This document shows positions 17,096-24,991 of a stretch of 34,175 bases of DNA, piece after piece. The position numbers and the translations under genes are program-made. The notes under the pieces were generated by a model that worked only from the letters and a program-made list of their open reading frames with translations, searched no databases and was not told the origin of the DNA. Each line of letters opens with the position of its first letter. Positions within the stretch are counted from its first letter, which is position 1. Location of the stretch: positions 1 through 34,175 of the forward strand of contig JAGADU010000049.1 of assembly GCA_017613435.1 (NCBI GenBank), written 5' to 3'. The DNA is from Lachnospiraceae bacterium (lineage in GTDB: Bacteria; Bacillota; Clostridia; Lachnospirales; Lachnospiraceae).

Positions 17096-18088
17096 ATGGA
17101 CAACACTAAAAGTACAAATTACAACATCACGGAAAGAGAACTTCGTCCGGCTTCGGGAATACTGATGCTCTTTATAAATATTGTCGCCATGATTTTGGAA
17201 ATCGTATTCTTCATCATCGGACTTGCATTGGTAGCATCGGAAACGGTTTTATGGATTGCAGGCATTCTGCTCATCGTCCTCTCGATTGTTTTCTTCGTTA
17301 TATCATGCATCCTTTTCGGAGGATTAAAAACGGTTAAGCCCAACGAAGCAATGGTACTTACCCTCTTCGGTAAATATCACGGAACCATCAAAAAATCCGG
17401 ATTTTTCCTTGTAAACCCTTTTGCAAGCGCATTCAATCCCGGACTCACAACCGTAACTCAGCCCAACGGACAGAGAATTACAGTAGGTTCGAAAACGGTA
17501 TCCATGAAAGTTCGTACGCTTGACAACCAGCGCCAGAAGGTTAACGACATACTCGGTAACCCCCTCATTATCGGTGCGGTAGTTATCTGGAAAGTCGTAG
17601 ATCCCACCAGAGCCGTGTTCTCGGTAGAAAATTACAACAGCTTCCTTTCAATCCAGTGCGACTCGACAATCAGAAACATTGCAAGACTTTATCCTTACGA
17701 CGATATGGATGACAATGACGGCGTGGATGAAAAAACACTTCGCGGTTCGTCTCAGGAAATCGCCGACAGAATGAAGGAAGAACTTCAGTCAAGAGTTTCA
17801 TCGGCAGGTCTTGAAATAATAGAAGTACGTATCACACACCTTTCCTACTCCGAAGAAATCGCAGCTGCAATGCTTCAGAGACAGCAGGCGGTTGCAATTA
17901 TCGCGGCAAGAAAGAAAATCGTGGAAGGTGCGGTAAGCATGGTAGAAATGGCTATCGATCAGTTGGGTGAAAACGATATCGTTAAACTCGATGACGAAAG
18001 AAAAGCCCAGATGGTATCAAACCTCATGGTTGTTCTTTGCGGAAACAAGGAAGCTCAGCCCATAGTTAACAGCGGTTCGATTTACTAA
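17096..18088 (+). CDS. SPFH (band-7/stomatin-like) domain membrane protein
   Basis: A 330-residue protein with two hydrophobic segments near the N-terminus (about 21-46 and 50-74), then an SPFH domain from about 78 to 300. Typical features are KPNEAMVLTLFGKYHGTIKKSG, the QRITVGSKTVSMKVRTLD strand region, WKVVDPTRAVFSVENY, and a helical region with LEIIEVRITHLSYSEEIAAAMLQRQQA. SPFH proteins oligomerise on membranes and organise microdomains or proteases. I chose ATG 17096 because AGGAGG lies 8 bases upstream; an ATG at 17075 would place that Shine-Dalgarno inside the gene. It is followed after 47 bases by an Arc-type regulator. The partner of this SPFH protein is unknown. Confidence 0.92.
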   Translation: MDNTKSTNYNITERELRPASGILMLFINIVAMILEIVFFIIGLALVASETVLWIAGILLIVLSIVFFVISCILFGGLKTVKPNEAMVLTLFGKYHGTIKKSGFFLVNPFASAFNPGLTTVTQPNGQRITVGSKTVSMKVRTLDNQRQKVNDILGNPLIIGAVVIWKVVDPTRAVFSVENYNSFLSIQCDSTIRNIARLYPYDDMDDNDGVDEKTLRGSSQEIADRMKEELQSRVSSAGLEIIEVRITHLSYSEEIAAAMLQRQQAVAIIAARKKIVEGAVSMVEMAIDQLGENDIVKLDDERKAQMVSNLMVVLCGNKEAQPIVNSGSIY

Positions 18089-18135
18089 AGCCCGGACGGT
18101 TACGGCAGAGGCTTCATTCGGAAAAAGGTGAAATT

Positions 18136-18327
18136 ATGAGTAATTCGGAAAAAAAGACAACTGAAAATTCCGCTTCGGAAAAAAAGCAGATTTTGCTTCG
18201 CCTTTCTCCTACTTTGCATAACGAACTGGCTGCATGGGCAGAAGATGATTTCAGATCGATAAACGGTCAGATAGAATATCTTCTTACCGAAGCCGTAAAA
18301 AAGAGAAAAGGCAACAAACAGGATTAA
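18136..18327 (+). CDS. Arc-family ribbon-helix-helix DNA-binding protein
   Basis: A 63-residue protein. After a flexible Ser/Lys/Glu-rich start, residues 17-57 match the ribbon-helix-helix fold: strand KQILLRLS (which would insert in the major groove as part of a dimer), helix A PTLHNELAAWAEDD, the turn FRS, and helix B INGQIEYLLTEAVKK. The RSINGQIEYLL segment is close to the Arc/Mnt signature (S-x-N-x-x-I-x-x-L). AAAGGTG precedes ATG 18136. It is the second gene of the SPFH operon and is the natural candidate to bind the three TGATATC sites at the operon promoter. It could equally control the divergent surface-protein genes. There is no toxin gene next to it. Confidence 0.88.
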   Translation: MSNSEKKTTENSASEKKQILLRLSPTLHNELAAWAEDDFRSINGQIEYLLTEAVKKRKGNKQD

Positions 18328-18330
18328 ATC

Positions 18331-18363
18331 AAAAAAGGTATCCGCAAAACGGATACCTTTTTT
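18331..18363. terminator. bidirectional intrinsic terminator
   Basis: A perfect 14-pair stem, AAAAAAGGTATCCG with CGGATACCTTTTTT, encloses a five-base CAAAA loop. It ends with six Ts on either strand. It lies between the convergent RHH gene (stop 18327) and lysC (stop 18380) and should serve both. Confidence 0.93.
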
Positions 18364-18379
18364 AATGTATGTTTTTTAA

Positions 18380-19588
18380 TTATTCATCAAGTCCGAAACT
18401 GTCATGAATTGCATTTGCCGCTCTGTCGGCATCTTTTGCGTCGATAAGAACGGTTACTCTGATTTCGGATGTGGAAATCATCTTAATGTTGATGTGCTCG
18501 TTGTAGAGGCATTCAAACATCTTTGCGGCAACGCCGGGGTTTGACATCATGCCGGCACCTACGATGGATACCTTGCATACGTTCTTTTCCATTTCGATGT
18601 TCTGATATTTAAGTCTTGCCTTGTTGTCTTCGAGAACCTTGAGAGCGTCATCACCGAAGTTTCCGTCAACGGTAAAGGAAATATCTTTTGTATTGTCACG
18701 TCCTACGGACTGCAAAATCATATCAACGTTTACATTTGCCTTTGCAAGAGCATCAAATACTCTGAAAGCTGTACCGGGCTTGTCTTCAAGACCGATGATC
18801 GAAATTCTTTCGGCACTTTTATCTACGGCTACGCCGCTAACCAACATTTTTTCCACTTTAACATCCTCCTTAACGATTGTTCCTTCCTCATTTGTAAGGG
18901 ATGAACGAACTACCAAAGTTACACCGTATTTCTTAGCCATTTCCACGGAACGGTTATGCAAAACCCCTGCGCCGAGAGTTGCAAGATCGAGCATTTCATC
19001 ATAAGTGATCTCTTCAAGTTTTCTTGCCTTTTTAACGACTCTGGGATCGGCCGTGTATACACCGTCAACGTCCGTATAGATTTCACACTTGTCTGCACGA
19101 AGTGCGGCTGCTATTGCAACTGCGGTGGTGTCGGATCCGCCTCTTCCGAGTGTGGTATAATCGTCATATTTATTTACACCCTGAAAACCTGTGATGATTA
19201 CAATCTTACGGCCTTCAAGTTCATGTGTGATTCTTTCCGTATCTATTCTTTTAAGTCTTGCGTTTCCGTAATTGGATGTGGTATGCATCGCAACCTGAAA
19301 AGCGTTTAAGCTTATCGCAGGTACTCCGAGATTGGCCATAGCCATTGCCATTAAAGAAACGCTGGTCTGTTCTCCCACGGTAAGGAGCATGTCAAGTTCT
19401 CTTCTGGATGGATTGGGATTGATATCTTTTGCTTTTTCAATGAGTTCGTCCGTCATCTTGCCCATAGCGGAAAGAATAACAACCACATCGTTTCCGGCAT
19501 TGTAATCTTCGATACAACGGCGTGCTACGTTATAGATTCTTTCTTTGTTGGCAACAGATGTACCGCCAAATTTCTTAACGACTAACAT
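18380..19588 (-). CDS. lysC: aspartate kinase
   Basis: Phosphorylates aspartate, the first step toward lysine, threonine and methionine. The 402-residue monofunctional enzyme has KFGGTSV at 5-11, VVILSAMGKMTDELI near 36-50, the GRGGSDTTAVAIAAAL nucleotide/substrate block, and the EIYTDVDGVYTADPR segment. Two C-terminal ACT domains follow (from about 265 and 340; SIVGAGMMSNPGVAAKMF marks the second), so feedback control by lysine and/or threonine is expected. No lysine riboswitch fits in the 91 bases upstream. It has its own promoter (19634-19662) although it lies behind hom and the PGM-like gene. Confidence 0.96.
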   Translation of the reverse strand: MLVVKKFGGTSVANKERIYNVARRCIEDYNAGNDVVVILSAMGKMTDELIEKAKDINPNPSRRELDMLLTVGEQTSVSLMAMAMANLGVPAISLNAFQVAMHTTSNYGNARLKRIDTERITHELEGRKIVIITGFQGVNKYDDYTTLGRGGSDTTAVAIAAALRADKCEIYTDVDGVYTADPRVVKKARKLEEITYDEMLDLATLGAGVLHNRSVEMAKKYGVTLVVRSSLTNEEGTIVKEDVKVEKMLVSGVAVDKSAERISIIGLEDKPGTAFRVFDALAKANVNVDMILQSVGRDNTKDISFTVDGNFGDDALKVLEDNKARLKYQNIEMEKNVCKVSIVGAGMMSNPGVAAKMFECLYNEHINIKMISTSEIRVTVLIDAKDADRAANAIHDSFGLDE

Positions 19589-19633
19589 TTTTTCCTCCTA
19601 AAAAATAAGAATGAATAACCCCAAAACATCATT

Positions 19634-19662
19634 ATTTTAATGCGTGTCTTCTTATTTTTCAA
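19634..19662 (-). promoter_or_regulatory. lysC promoter
   Basis: Minus strand -35 TTGAAA (19662-19657), 17-base spacer, -10 TAAAAT (19639-19634). The start would fall near 19627, about 39 bases before the ATG; an AGGAGG Shine-Dalgarno follows. Confidence 0.6.
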
Positions 19663-19679
19663 CAAAAAATCGAATTTTT

Positions 19680-20453
19680 TTACTCCTCGCTGAGAAGATG
19701 ATTCAAAAGCGGGTATCCTTCGTCAAAAAAGTTTCCCGTTTCTTTGGCGAGTTTTTCGCTGTAAGCCTGGCATCCTTCCTCTTCCGTCGCGGAATCGTAA
19801 AGAAGGTAGGGAACGGCGTCCGATGTTGCGCTTCCGAGTCTTGCATACACGGGAAAATCAGGCATGATGAGGAGTCTGAATTCGACATCCCTGCCCTGCA
19901 TTTCTTCCACGAGAGGACCGATCAAATACGCATCGATGCACTCCGTATCCAGAATCTTCTTTTCAACGCTCTTGGATTTTGAAGCTTCTTCGAGAGATTT
20001 TTCGTGAATAATCACAAAATCGAAGTCTTTATCGAAAAGAGCCGAAATTGCGGCATCCTTTTTGGCGGCATAATCCGCTTTGAGTGTTTCCGAAGAAACC
20101 TTGGCCTCGATGAATTCCATGTCGGTAAAAGCGGCGATTTTTTTCAAATCCCCGTCATCCGAAATAATTGCGGTTCTTTTTCCGGTTTTGGTATAGAAAT
20201 CTTCGAAAAGATTTTTCGACTCTTCGTTGTCCAATTCTTTGGCAAGTGAATTATCGTATCCGAAAATCGCAAGATTGGCGTTTATCGCATCGGGATTGCA
20301 TCCCTTGGGAATGGTATGAACCATGCCTATTTCGGAAACTCTTGCAAGGGTATCCATATGCGACGTTTTGGCTGCGGCAAGCGGAGTTTTTCCGTCAAGC
20401 TCGTCGAAAATTTCGTCAGATAGCCCTTCGCAAAGCACAACTACATACTTCAT
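19680..20453 (-). CDS. degenerate phosphoglycerate-mutase-like protein (alkaline phosphatase superfamily), probable pseudoenzyme
   Basis: A 257-residue protein that aligns by eye with the archaeal-type cofactor-independent PGM family (about 400 residues). Similarity is clear in the start (VVVLCEGLSDE), the NANLAIFGYD segment (58-67), the GKRTAIIS strand, and PDFPVYARL...VPYLLYD (198-220). However, the family's metal and catalytic residues look lost: Asp to E9, the nucleophilic Ser to A56, Asp and His of the APDEAGH-type motif to E155 and K159, and two histidines to F200 and A209. The cap domain between GYD (67) and the GKRTAIIS strand (91-98) is shortened to about 23 residues. It lies 29 bases after hom and before lysC. 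PGM-like proteins beside hom have been suggested to be alternative homoserine kinases, but this copy should not be catalytic in the usual way. Confidence 0.8.
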   Translation of the reverse strand: MKYVVVLCEGLSDEIFDELDGKTPLAAAKTSHMDTLARVSEIGMVHTIPKGCNPDAINANLAIFGYDNSLAKELDNEESKNLFEDFYTKTGKRTAIISDDGDLKKIAAFTDMEFIEAKVSSETLKADYAAKKDAAISALFDKDFDFVIIHEKSLEEASKSKSVEKKILDTECIDAYLIGPLVEEMQGRDVEFRLLIMPDFPVYARLGSATSDAVPYLLYDSATEEEGCQAYSEKLAKETGNFFDEGYPLLNHLLSEE

Positions 20454-20482
20454 CAGTCTTATCCATCCTAAAAATCGTTAAC

Positions 20483-21697
20483 CTACATATCCAAAATACG
20501 GATATAATTAATTATCGAATTCGAACAGATTTCCTTTGCTTTCAAAAACTTGTCTTCCGAAATTCTGTCGCTGACAAAACCGATTTCGTCCGAAACGGAT
20601 TCAACAACAACTTTTTCTTTGATTCCCACGCTTTTGACAAGATTGTCAAACGCTTCCTTTTTTACACGTATGAAATAATTAAACACTTTCTTTGAGTCAT
20701 CGGCCATAACGGCTTCTTCGTCTTTCCACGTACATTCAATCGTCTTTCCTTTGTTGATTGAACAGTCGACGATGTCCGACACTATTGCGCTTGCCGTAGC
20801 AAGTTTGCCGGCGCCCTGACCGTAGAAAAGTGTATCCCCTAACATGTTTCCTCTGACCATTACGGCATTGAACACGCCTCTGACCGCATATAAAGGACTC
20901 TTGTCGCTTACCATGAAAGGAGCAACCAAAGCCATGCATTCTCCGTCAAGATTGCGGCTTAATCCGAGAAGTTTTACGGATGCGCCCATTTTCTTGGCAT
21001 ATTCAAAATCAACCTTATTGATATTCGTAATGCCTTCAGTCGTTATATTCTGATAATGAACCGTCTTTCCCATGGAAAGCGATGTCAAAATGGCAATCTT
21101 TCTGCATGCATCATATCCGCATACATCGGCTTCGGGATTTTTCTCGGCATATCCTTTGGACTGCGCTTCCTTTAAAACATCATCGTAATCGCAGCCTTCT
21201 TCATCCATTTTCGTAAGCATGAAGTTGGTTGTACCGTTCAAAATACCCGTAATGCCTTCTATACGTTCAGCCCTGAAACTCGTGTTTAAAGGACGAAGGA
21301 TGGGAATACCTCCTCCGACGCTGGCTTCGAAAAGATATGAGCAGTTCTTCTCTTTTGCGATCTTCAAAAGTTCAACGCCGTGCTCGGCAACAACAGCCTT
21401 GTTTGACGTAACAACGCTTTTGCCGTTTAAAAGAGCCTCCTTCGTGTATTTATAAGCAAGATCGATACCTCCCAAGGCTTCTACAACAATATCAACCTCG
21501 GGATCGTCGACAATAATCTTATAATCCTTGATTAACAAATCCTCATGAGGGTCTCCCGGAAAATCTCTCAAATCAAGAATATACTTGACACAGACCTCAT
21601 CTTTTGATGCGGCATCGACTTCCTTTTTGTTTTTATCGATTATTTCAACGACACCGCTTCCTACGGTACCGTGTCCCATTACTGCAACATGTATCAT
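20483..21697 (-). CDS. hom: homoserine dehydrogenase
   Basis: Reduces aspartate semialdehyde to homoserine, at the branch to threonine and methionine. The 404-residue protein has the NAD(P) motif GHGTVG (8-13), the ALGGIDLAYKYTKEALLNGKS region, TSNKAVVAEHG, EASVGGGIPI, and GILNGTTNFMLT with the catalytic lysine region in the middle. The C-terminal 70 or so residues look like a shortened ACT domain. I chose ATG 21697: AGGAG lies 8 bases upstream of it, whereas a TTG at 21703 would be only 2 bases from the Shine-Dalgarno. A strong promoter (21747-21775) lies upstream. The next gene is the PGM-like protein, then lysC. Confidence 0.96.
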   Translation of the reverse strand: MIHVAVMGHGTVGSGVVEIIDKNKKEVDAASKDEVCVKYILDLRDFPGDPHEDLLIKDYKIIVDDPEVDIVVEALGGIDLAYKYTKEALLNGKSVVTSNKAVVAEHGVELLKIAKEKNCSYLFEASVGGGIPILRPLNTSFRAERIEGITGILNGTTNFMLTKMDEEGCDYDDVLKEAQSKGYAEKNPEADVCGYDACRKIAILTSLSMGKTVHYQNITTEGITNINKVDFEYAKKMGASVKLLGLSRNLDGECMALVAPFMVSDKSPLYAVRGVFNAVMVRGNMLGDTLFYGQGAGKLATASAIVSDIVDCSINKGKTIECTWKDEEAVMADDSKKVFNYFIRVKKEAFDNLVKSVGIKEKVVVESVSDEIGFVSDRISEDKFLKAKEICSNSIINYIRILDM

Positions 21698-21746
21698 ATG
21701 CAAGTCTCCTGTATAACTTCCCTATTATCGCATAAAACAACAAGTT

Positions 21747-21775
21747 ATTATATCATTATTGTATTTTATTTACAA
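21747..21775 (-). promoter_or_regulatory. hom promoter
   Basis: Minus strand -35 TTGTAA (21775-21770), 17-base spacer, perfect -10 TATAAT (21752-21747). The start would be near 21740, giving a leader of about 43 bases. It is divergent from the promoter of the DUF6062-like gene, with the two -35 boxes about 33 bases apart. Confidence 0.65.
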
Positions 21776-21807
21776 GTTCACCGTAAAAAGAGATTTAACG
21801 CATCAAT

Positions 21808-21836
21808 TTGACTCTTTATTTAAGCATTGATAAAAT
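21808..21836 (+). promoter_or_regulatory. promoter of the DUF6062-like gene
   Basis: -35 TTGACT (21808-21813), 17-base spacer, -10 TAAAAT (21831-21836). The start would be near 21843, which rules out an in-frame ATG at 21827 as translation start and supports ATG 21872 with its CGGAGG Shine-Dalgarno at 21862-21867. Confidence 0.65.
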
Positions 21837-21871
21837 ATAAATGTTTTAAAATCAACCCATTCGGAGGTTTT

Positions 21872-22639
21872 ATGAAAGAAAAACTCTATACAATACCCAT
21901 GAACGATGCCGTAAACGCAGCTGACGAATGCCCTTTCTGTTTTGTGGAAAGAGATGTCGAGCAGGATCTTTTGGATTTGGTTTTGGGCTCCGGCTCCTCA
22001 TATATGGAAGCCGACATGCGCGAAAAAACCGACAAAGCGGGCTTTTGCAGAGCTCATTTCAAAAAAATGTTTGACTACGGCAATACGCTCGGAAACGCAT
22101 GGATTTTAAAAACCCATTATATGGAAACCAGAAGACAGCTTCAGGATGCGACCTCTTCCTATAAGCCCGGCAAAACATCGATGATGGCTAAATTTTCCAA
22201 ATCCTCGAAAGCGGAAATGAAGAATTCCGTTGCCGCATGGGTCAAAACAAGGGAAGAATCCTGCTATATATGCAATTCTTTTAATGAAATGTACGAAAGA
22301 TATCTCGATACCTTTTTTGTAATGTACAAGAAGGACGCTGAATTCGTCGAAAAGATAAAAAATTCAAAAGGTTTCTGCCTGACTCATTTCGGAGATTTGT
22401 GCGAAGCGGCCGAAACAAGGCTTAACGACAAGCAAAAGGAAGAATTCTTCAATATGCTCTTCCCTCTCATGCAAAACAATATGGCACGCCTTCAGGAAGA
22501 CGTTTCGTGGCTTATCGAAAAATACGATTACCGAAACAAGGATGCCGACTGGAAAAATTCGAAGGATGCGATTCAGCGCGGAATGCAGAAATTAAAAGGC
22601 GGATACCCCGCGGATCCCGTTTATCAGCAAAAGAAATAA
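21872..22639 (+). CDS. DUF6062-like protein with duplicated Cys3His motif
   Basis: A 255-residue cytoplasmic protein; the N-terminus resembles the DUF6062 family of the Lachnospiraceae. The striking feature is an internal duplication: CPFC (20-23) followed by GFCRAHF (57-63), and CYIC (131-134) followed by GFCLTHF (167-173). Each half thus offers three cysteines and a histidine with nearly the same spacing (35 and 34 residues), as expected for two metal sites, zinc being most likely. The remaining sequence is helical and charged. No catalytic motif is recognised. Start chosen from CGGAGG and from the promoter position. It is monocistronic, ending in a terminator shared with the convergent nuclease gene. 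Function unknown. Confidence 0.82.
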   Translation: MKEKLYTIPMNDAVNAADECPFCFVERDVEQDLLDLVLGSGSSYMEADMREKTDKAGFCRAHFKKMFDYGNTLGNAWILKTHYMETRRQLQDATSSYKPGKTSMMAKFSKSSKAEMKNSVAAWVKTREESCYICNSFNEMYERYLDTFFVMYKKDAEFVEKIKNSKGFCLTHFGDLCEAAETRLNDKQKEEFFNMLFPLMQNNMARLQEDVSWLIEKYDYRNKDADWKNSKDAIQRGMQKLKGGYPADPVYQQKK

Positions 22640-22657
22640 AATCATTAACATACATAA

Positions 22658-22685
22658 AAAAGCCCCTGCCGAAGCAGAGGCTTTT
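22658..22685. terminator. bidirectional intrinsic terminator
   Basis: AAAAGCC-C-CTGC pairs with GCAG-A-GGCTTTT around a CGAA tetraloop, with a single C/A mismatch. T-rich sequence follows on the plus strand and six As precede it (Ts on the minus strand). It separates the convergent genes ending at 22639 and 22696. Confidence 0.88.
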
Positions 22686-22695
22686 GTTTTTGTTA

Positions 22696-24300
22696 TTATC
22701 TGTCCCATTTGTCGCAAAGCGAATTGATCTGGTCCGCAAATTTCGCAAGGTCTTTGTTTGCGCCGCCCTGATTTCTTTCGATAACCTGAAGCAGTCTGTT
22801 TCCTGCCGCGAGGAGTCTTGCAAACACTTCGGTAACTCTCTTTGCGGGATCTTTCTTTTCGACGGGTTTCGGATATGCTTCGTATTCGATTTCGTCGGCC
22901 ATCAGATCGTATACCGTGCCGCTGAAAGGAGCATATGTATCAAAACCGTATTCGTCTTTTAAACAGTCCGCAAAAATATTGCATACGGAATCTTCGCCGT
23001 GAACTATGAATACTTTGGCGGGTTTCTTTCTGAATGCGCTTACCCATTCGATGAGGCCGCCCTTATCGGCGTGTCCGCTCATGCCTGCGAGCACTTCGAT
23101 ATGCGCATTGACTTCAATGGGTTCGCCGAATAATTTGACTTCGTCCACTCCGTCGACAAGAATTCTTCCGAGCGTTCCTACGGCCTGATAACCCACGAAA
23201 AGAATCGTACATTCTTCTCTCCAAAGATTGTGTTTTAAATGGTGTCTTATACGACCCGCTTCACACATACCCGATGCCGAAATAATTACCTTGGGTTCGG
23301 AATCGAAGTTTATTTCCTTGGATTCGTCCGATGTAATCGTAAGATTAAGACCCGGGAAAAGAAGGGGATTGATTCCCTGTCTTACAAGTTCCATCGCCTG
23401 CTCGGAAAAGCAGTTGTAAATATTCTTCTGGAATACTTCCGTTGCTTCCACCGCAAGGGGCGAATCCACATATACTTTGAAATCATCATGTCCTTTGATA
23501 AGTTCTTCCGCTTTAATCTGTCTCAGAAAATAAAGCATTTCCTGCGTTCTGCCGACCGCAAAAGAAGGAATTACCACATTTCCGCCGCGATCGAACGTCT
23601 TTTGAATAATATCGGCAAGTTCGAGCACGTAATCGGGTCTGTCTTTCGCATGATATCTGTCGCCGTATGTCGATTCCATTACGACATAATCGGCTTCTTC
23701 GGTGAACGAAGGATCTTTCAAAATCGGATCGTTGACATTTCCGAGGTCTCCGGAAAATACAATCTTTCTTGTTTCTTCTTCCTCGGTAATCCAGATTTCG
23801 ATACTCGACGAACCGAGCAAATGTCCTACATCAGTAAATCTGAACTGTATGCCCTCGCAAAGATCGTATTGGGCATTGTATGCAAAAGGAAGGATTTTAC
23901 GGATTATTCCTTCCGCGTCTTCCATCGTGTAAAGAGGTTTTACGTCAAAATCCTTTGCGCCTCTTTTGGCTTTTCTGCTCTTCCATTCAGCTTCCTGCAT
24001 CTGAATGTGCGCGCAGTCTCGAAGCATTATGCTGCAAAGGTCCCTTGTGGCTTCGGTGGCAATAACCTTGCCCTTGAATCCTTTGGAATATAAAAGAGGC
24101 AGAAGTCCCGTATGGTCAATATGTGCATGAGTAAGAAAAACATAATCGATGTCACTCTCAGCACAAGGGAGTTCGGCATTTTCGTAAACGTTAATACCCT
24201 GCTCCATACCATAGTCAACCAGAATCCACTTTCCGCATGCTTCCAGGCAATGACAGCTTCCGGTTACCTCGTGATCCGCCCCGATAAAATGAAGTTTCAT
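22696..24300 (-). CDS. beta-CASP metallo-beta-lactamase RNA nuclease (COG1236 type)
   Basis: A 534-residue enzyme of the CPSF73/RNase J-like superfamily. Zinc motif 2 reads HAHIDH at 58-63, motif 3 is in DVGHLLGSSS, motif 4 in FSGDLGNVNDP. The beta-CASP insert follows with ESTYGDR, IPSFAVGRTQE, and SASGMCEAGRIRHHLKHNLW, and the RMMBL-type C-terminal motifs are MSGHADKGGL and IVHGED. The last 70 or so residues are a charged helical extension. Such proteins process or degrade RNA in the cytoplasm; as this one is shorter than RNase J, it is better placed with the YSH1-like bacterial group. It has its own promoter (24355-24383). Confidence 0.92.
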   Translation of the reverse strand: MKLHFIGADHEVTGSCHCLEACGKWILVDYGMEQGINVYENAELPCAESDIDYVFLTHAHIDHTGLLPLLYSKGFKGKVIATEATRDLCSIMLRDCAHIQMQEAEWKSRKAKRGAKDFDVKPLYTMEDAEGIIRKILPFAYNAQYDLCEGIQFRFTDVGHLLGSSSIEIWITEEEETRKIVFSGDLGNVNDPILKDPSFTEEADYVVMESTYGDRYHAKDRPDYVLELADIIQKTFDRGGNVVIPSFAVGRTQEMLYFLRQIKAEELIKGHDDFKVYVDSPLAVEATEVFQKNIYNCFSEQAMELVRQGINPLLFPGLNLTITSDESKEINFDSEPKVIISASGMCEAGRIRHHLKHNLWREECTILFVGYQAVGTLGRILVDGVDEVKLFGEPIEVNAHIEVLAGMSGHADKGGLIEWVSAFRKKPAKVFIVHGEDSVCNIFADCLKDEYGFDTYAPFSGTVYDLMADEIEYEAYPKPVEKKDPAKRVTEVFARLLAAGNRLLQVIERNQGGANKDLAKFADQINSLCDKWDR

Positions 24301-24354
24301 ATTAAATTTTGCCCCCTTCGATACCTGAAGTAAAATTACCTCACATCATATCTT

Positions 24355-24383
24355 ATTTTATCATTTTCCCACTATTTTTTCAA
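24355..24383 (-). promoter_or_regulatory. promoter of the beta-CASP nuclease gene
   Basis: Minus strand -35 TTGAAA (24383-24378), 17-base spacer, -10 TAAAAT (24360-24355). The start near 24348 leaves a leader of about 48 bases that contains a GAAGGGGGC Shine-Dalgarno a little further from the ATG than usual. Confidence 0.6.
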
Positions 24384-24427
24384 CGAAACATTCTATAAAA
24401 AACCTGTTAAAAAACCGTAATTTTCTT

Positions 24428-24970
24428 TTATGCTTTAAGTACAAAATCAACCGGAACGTCATTCGCTTCATGCATGACATCTTTTATGAAACATTCTCTG
24501 AAACAAACTCCTGCTTTTAAAAAAACGCAATCTTTTTTTTCCTCGAAAAATCTGTCGTAAAAACCTTTTCCGTAGCCTATTCTGTAACCCGATTCGTCGA
24601 ATGCCACACCCGGAACGGCAATAAGGATTTTTTTATCCTTCGAATATTCGAAAGCCTTGCATGATCCGTTCGGTTCCATCACGTCGAAACTGCCTTTTTC
24701 AAGTTTGTTCAAATCGTCGACTTCGTAAAAATCCATCGAGCCGTTTTGGCATTTCGGAAAACAAAACGGTATTCCCCCGCATGCTTCAAAAACCCCGAGA
24801 ACATCGGTTTCATATTCTTTGGGAGCATAAAGGAATACCGAATCGAAATCGTTTTCTTCAATCAGTCCGATAAGTTTTTTCGCAATCATGTCCGACTGTT
24901 CTTTTCTTGACTCTTCGCTTATGTTTTTTCTTATTTCAATATATTTTTTTCTTAATTCTTTTTTATCCAT
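24428..24970 (-). CDS. 5-formyltetrahydrofolate cyclo-ligase
   Basis: Converts 5-formyl-THF to 5,10-methenyl-THF using ATP, returning a storage folate to one-carbon metabolism. The 180-residue length is normal for the family. N-terminal ELRKKYIEIRKNIS supplies the basic ATP/folate segment, and the signature GYRIGYGKGFYDRF (about 131-144) is complete, preceded by IAVPGVAFDESG. It lies 21 bases after dtd and closes the EamA-dtd-cyclo-ligase cluster. The last residues VPVDFVLKA are also typical. No terminator with a clear stem was found in the 127 bases after it. Confidence 0.94.
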   Translation of the reverse strand: MDKKELRKKYIEIRKNISEESRKEQSDMIAKKLIGLIEENDFDSVFLYAPKEYETDVLGVFEACGGIPFCFPKCQNGSMDFYEVDDLNKLEKGSFDVMEPNGSCKAFEYSKDKKILIAVPGVAFDESGYRIGYGKGFYDRFFEEKKDCVFLKAGVCFRECFIKDVMHEANDVPVDFVLKA

Positions 24971-24991
24971 ATCCGTTTTCGATTAAATAAT

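Noticed and set aside
18136-18327. Antitoxin of a toxin-antitoxin pair
   Set aside because: The RHH protein resembles some antitoxins, but its only partner is an SPFH membrane protein; no small toxin-like gene is next to it and a terminator follows.
19589-19679. Lysine riboswitch or T-box upstream of lysC
   Set aside because: The gap is 91 bases, too short for a lysine riboswitch, contains a plain promoter, and shows no conserved stem or T-box motif.
23239-24093. Plus-strand open frame of 284 codons opposite the beta-CASP nuclease gene
   Set aside because: Composition is not protein-like for this genome (rich in Phe, Arg, Cys), there is no ribosome binding site, and all nuclease motifs lie on the other strand.
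24384-24427. Terminator after the folate cyclo-ligase gene
   Set aside because: The region has two GGTTTTTTA direct repeats on the minus strand and T-runs, but no stem that could form a hairpin before them.
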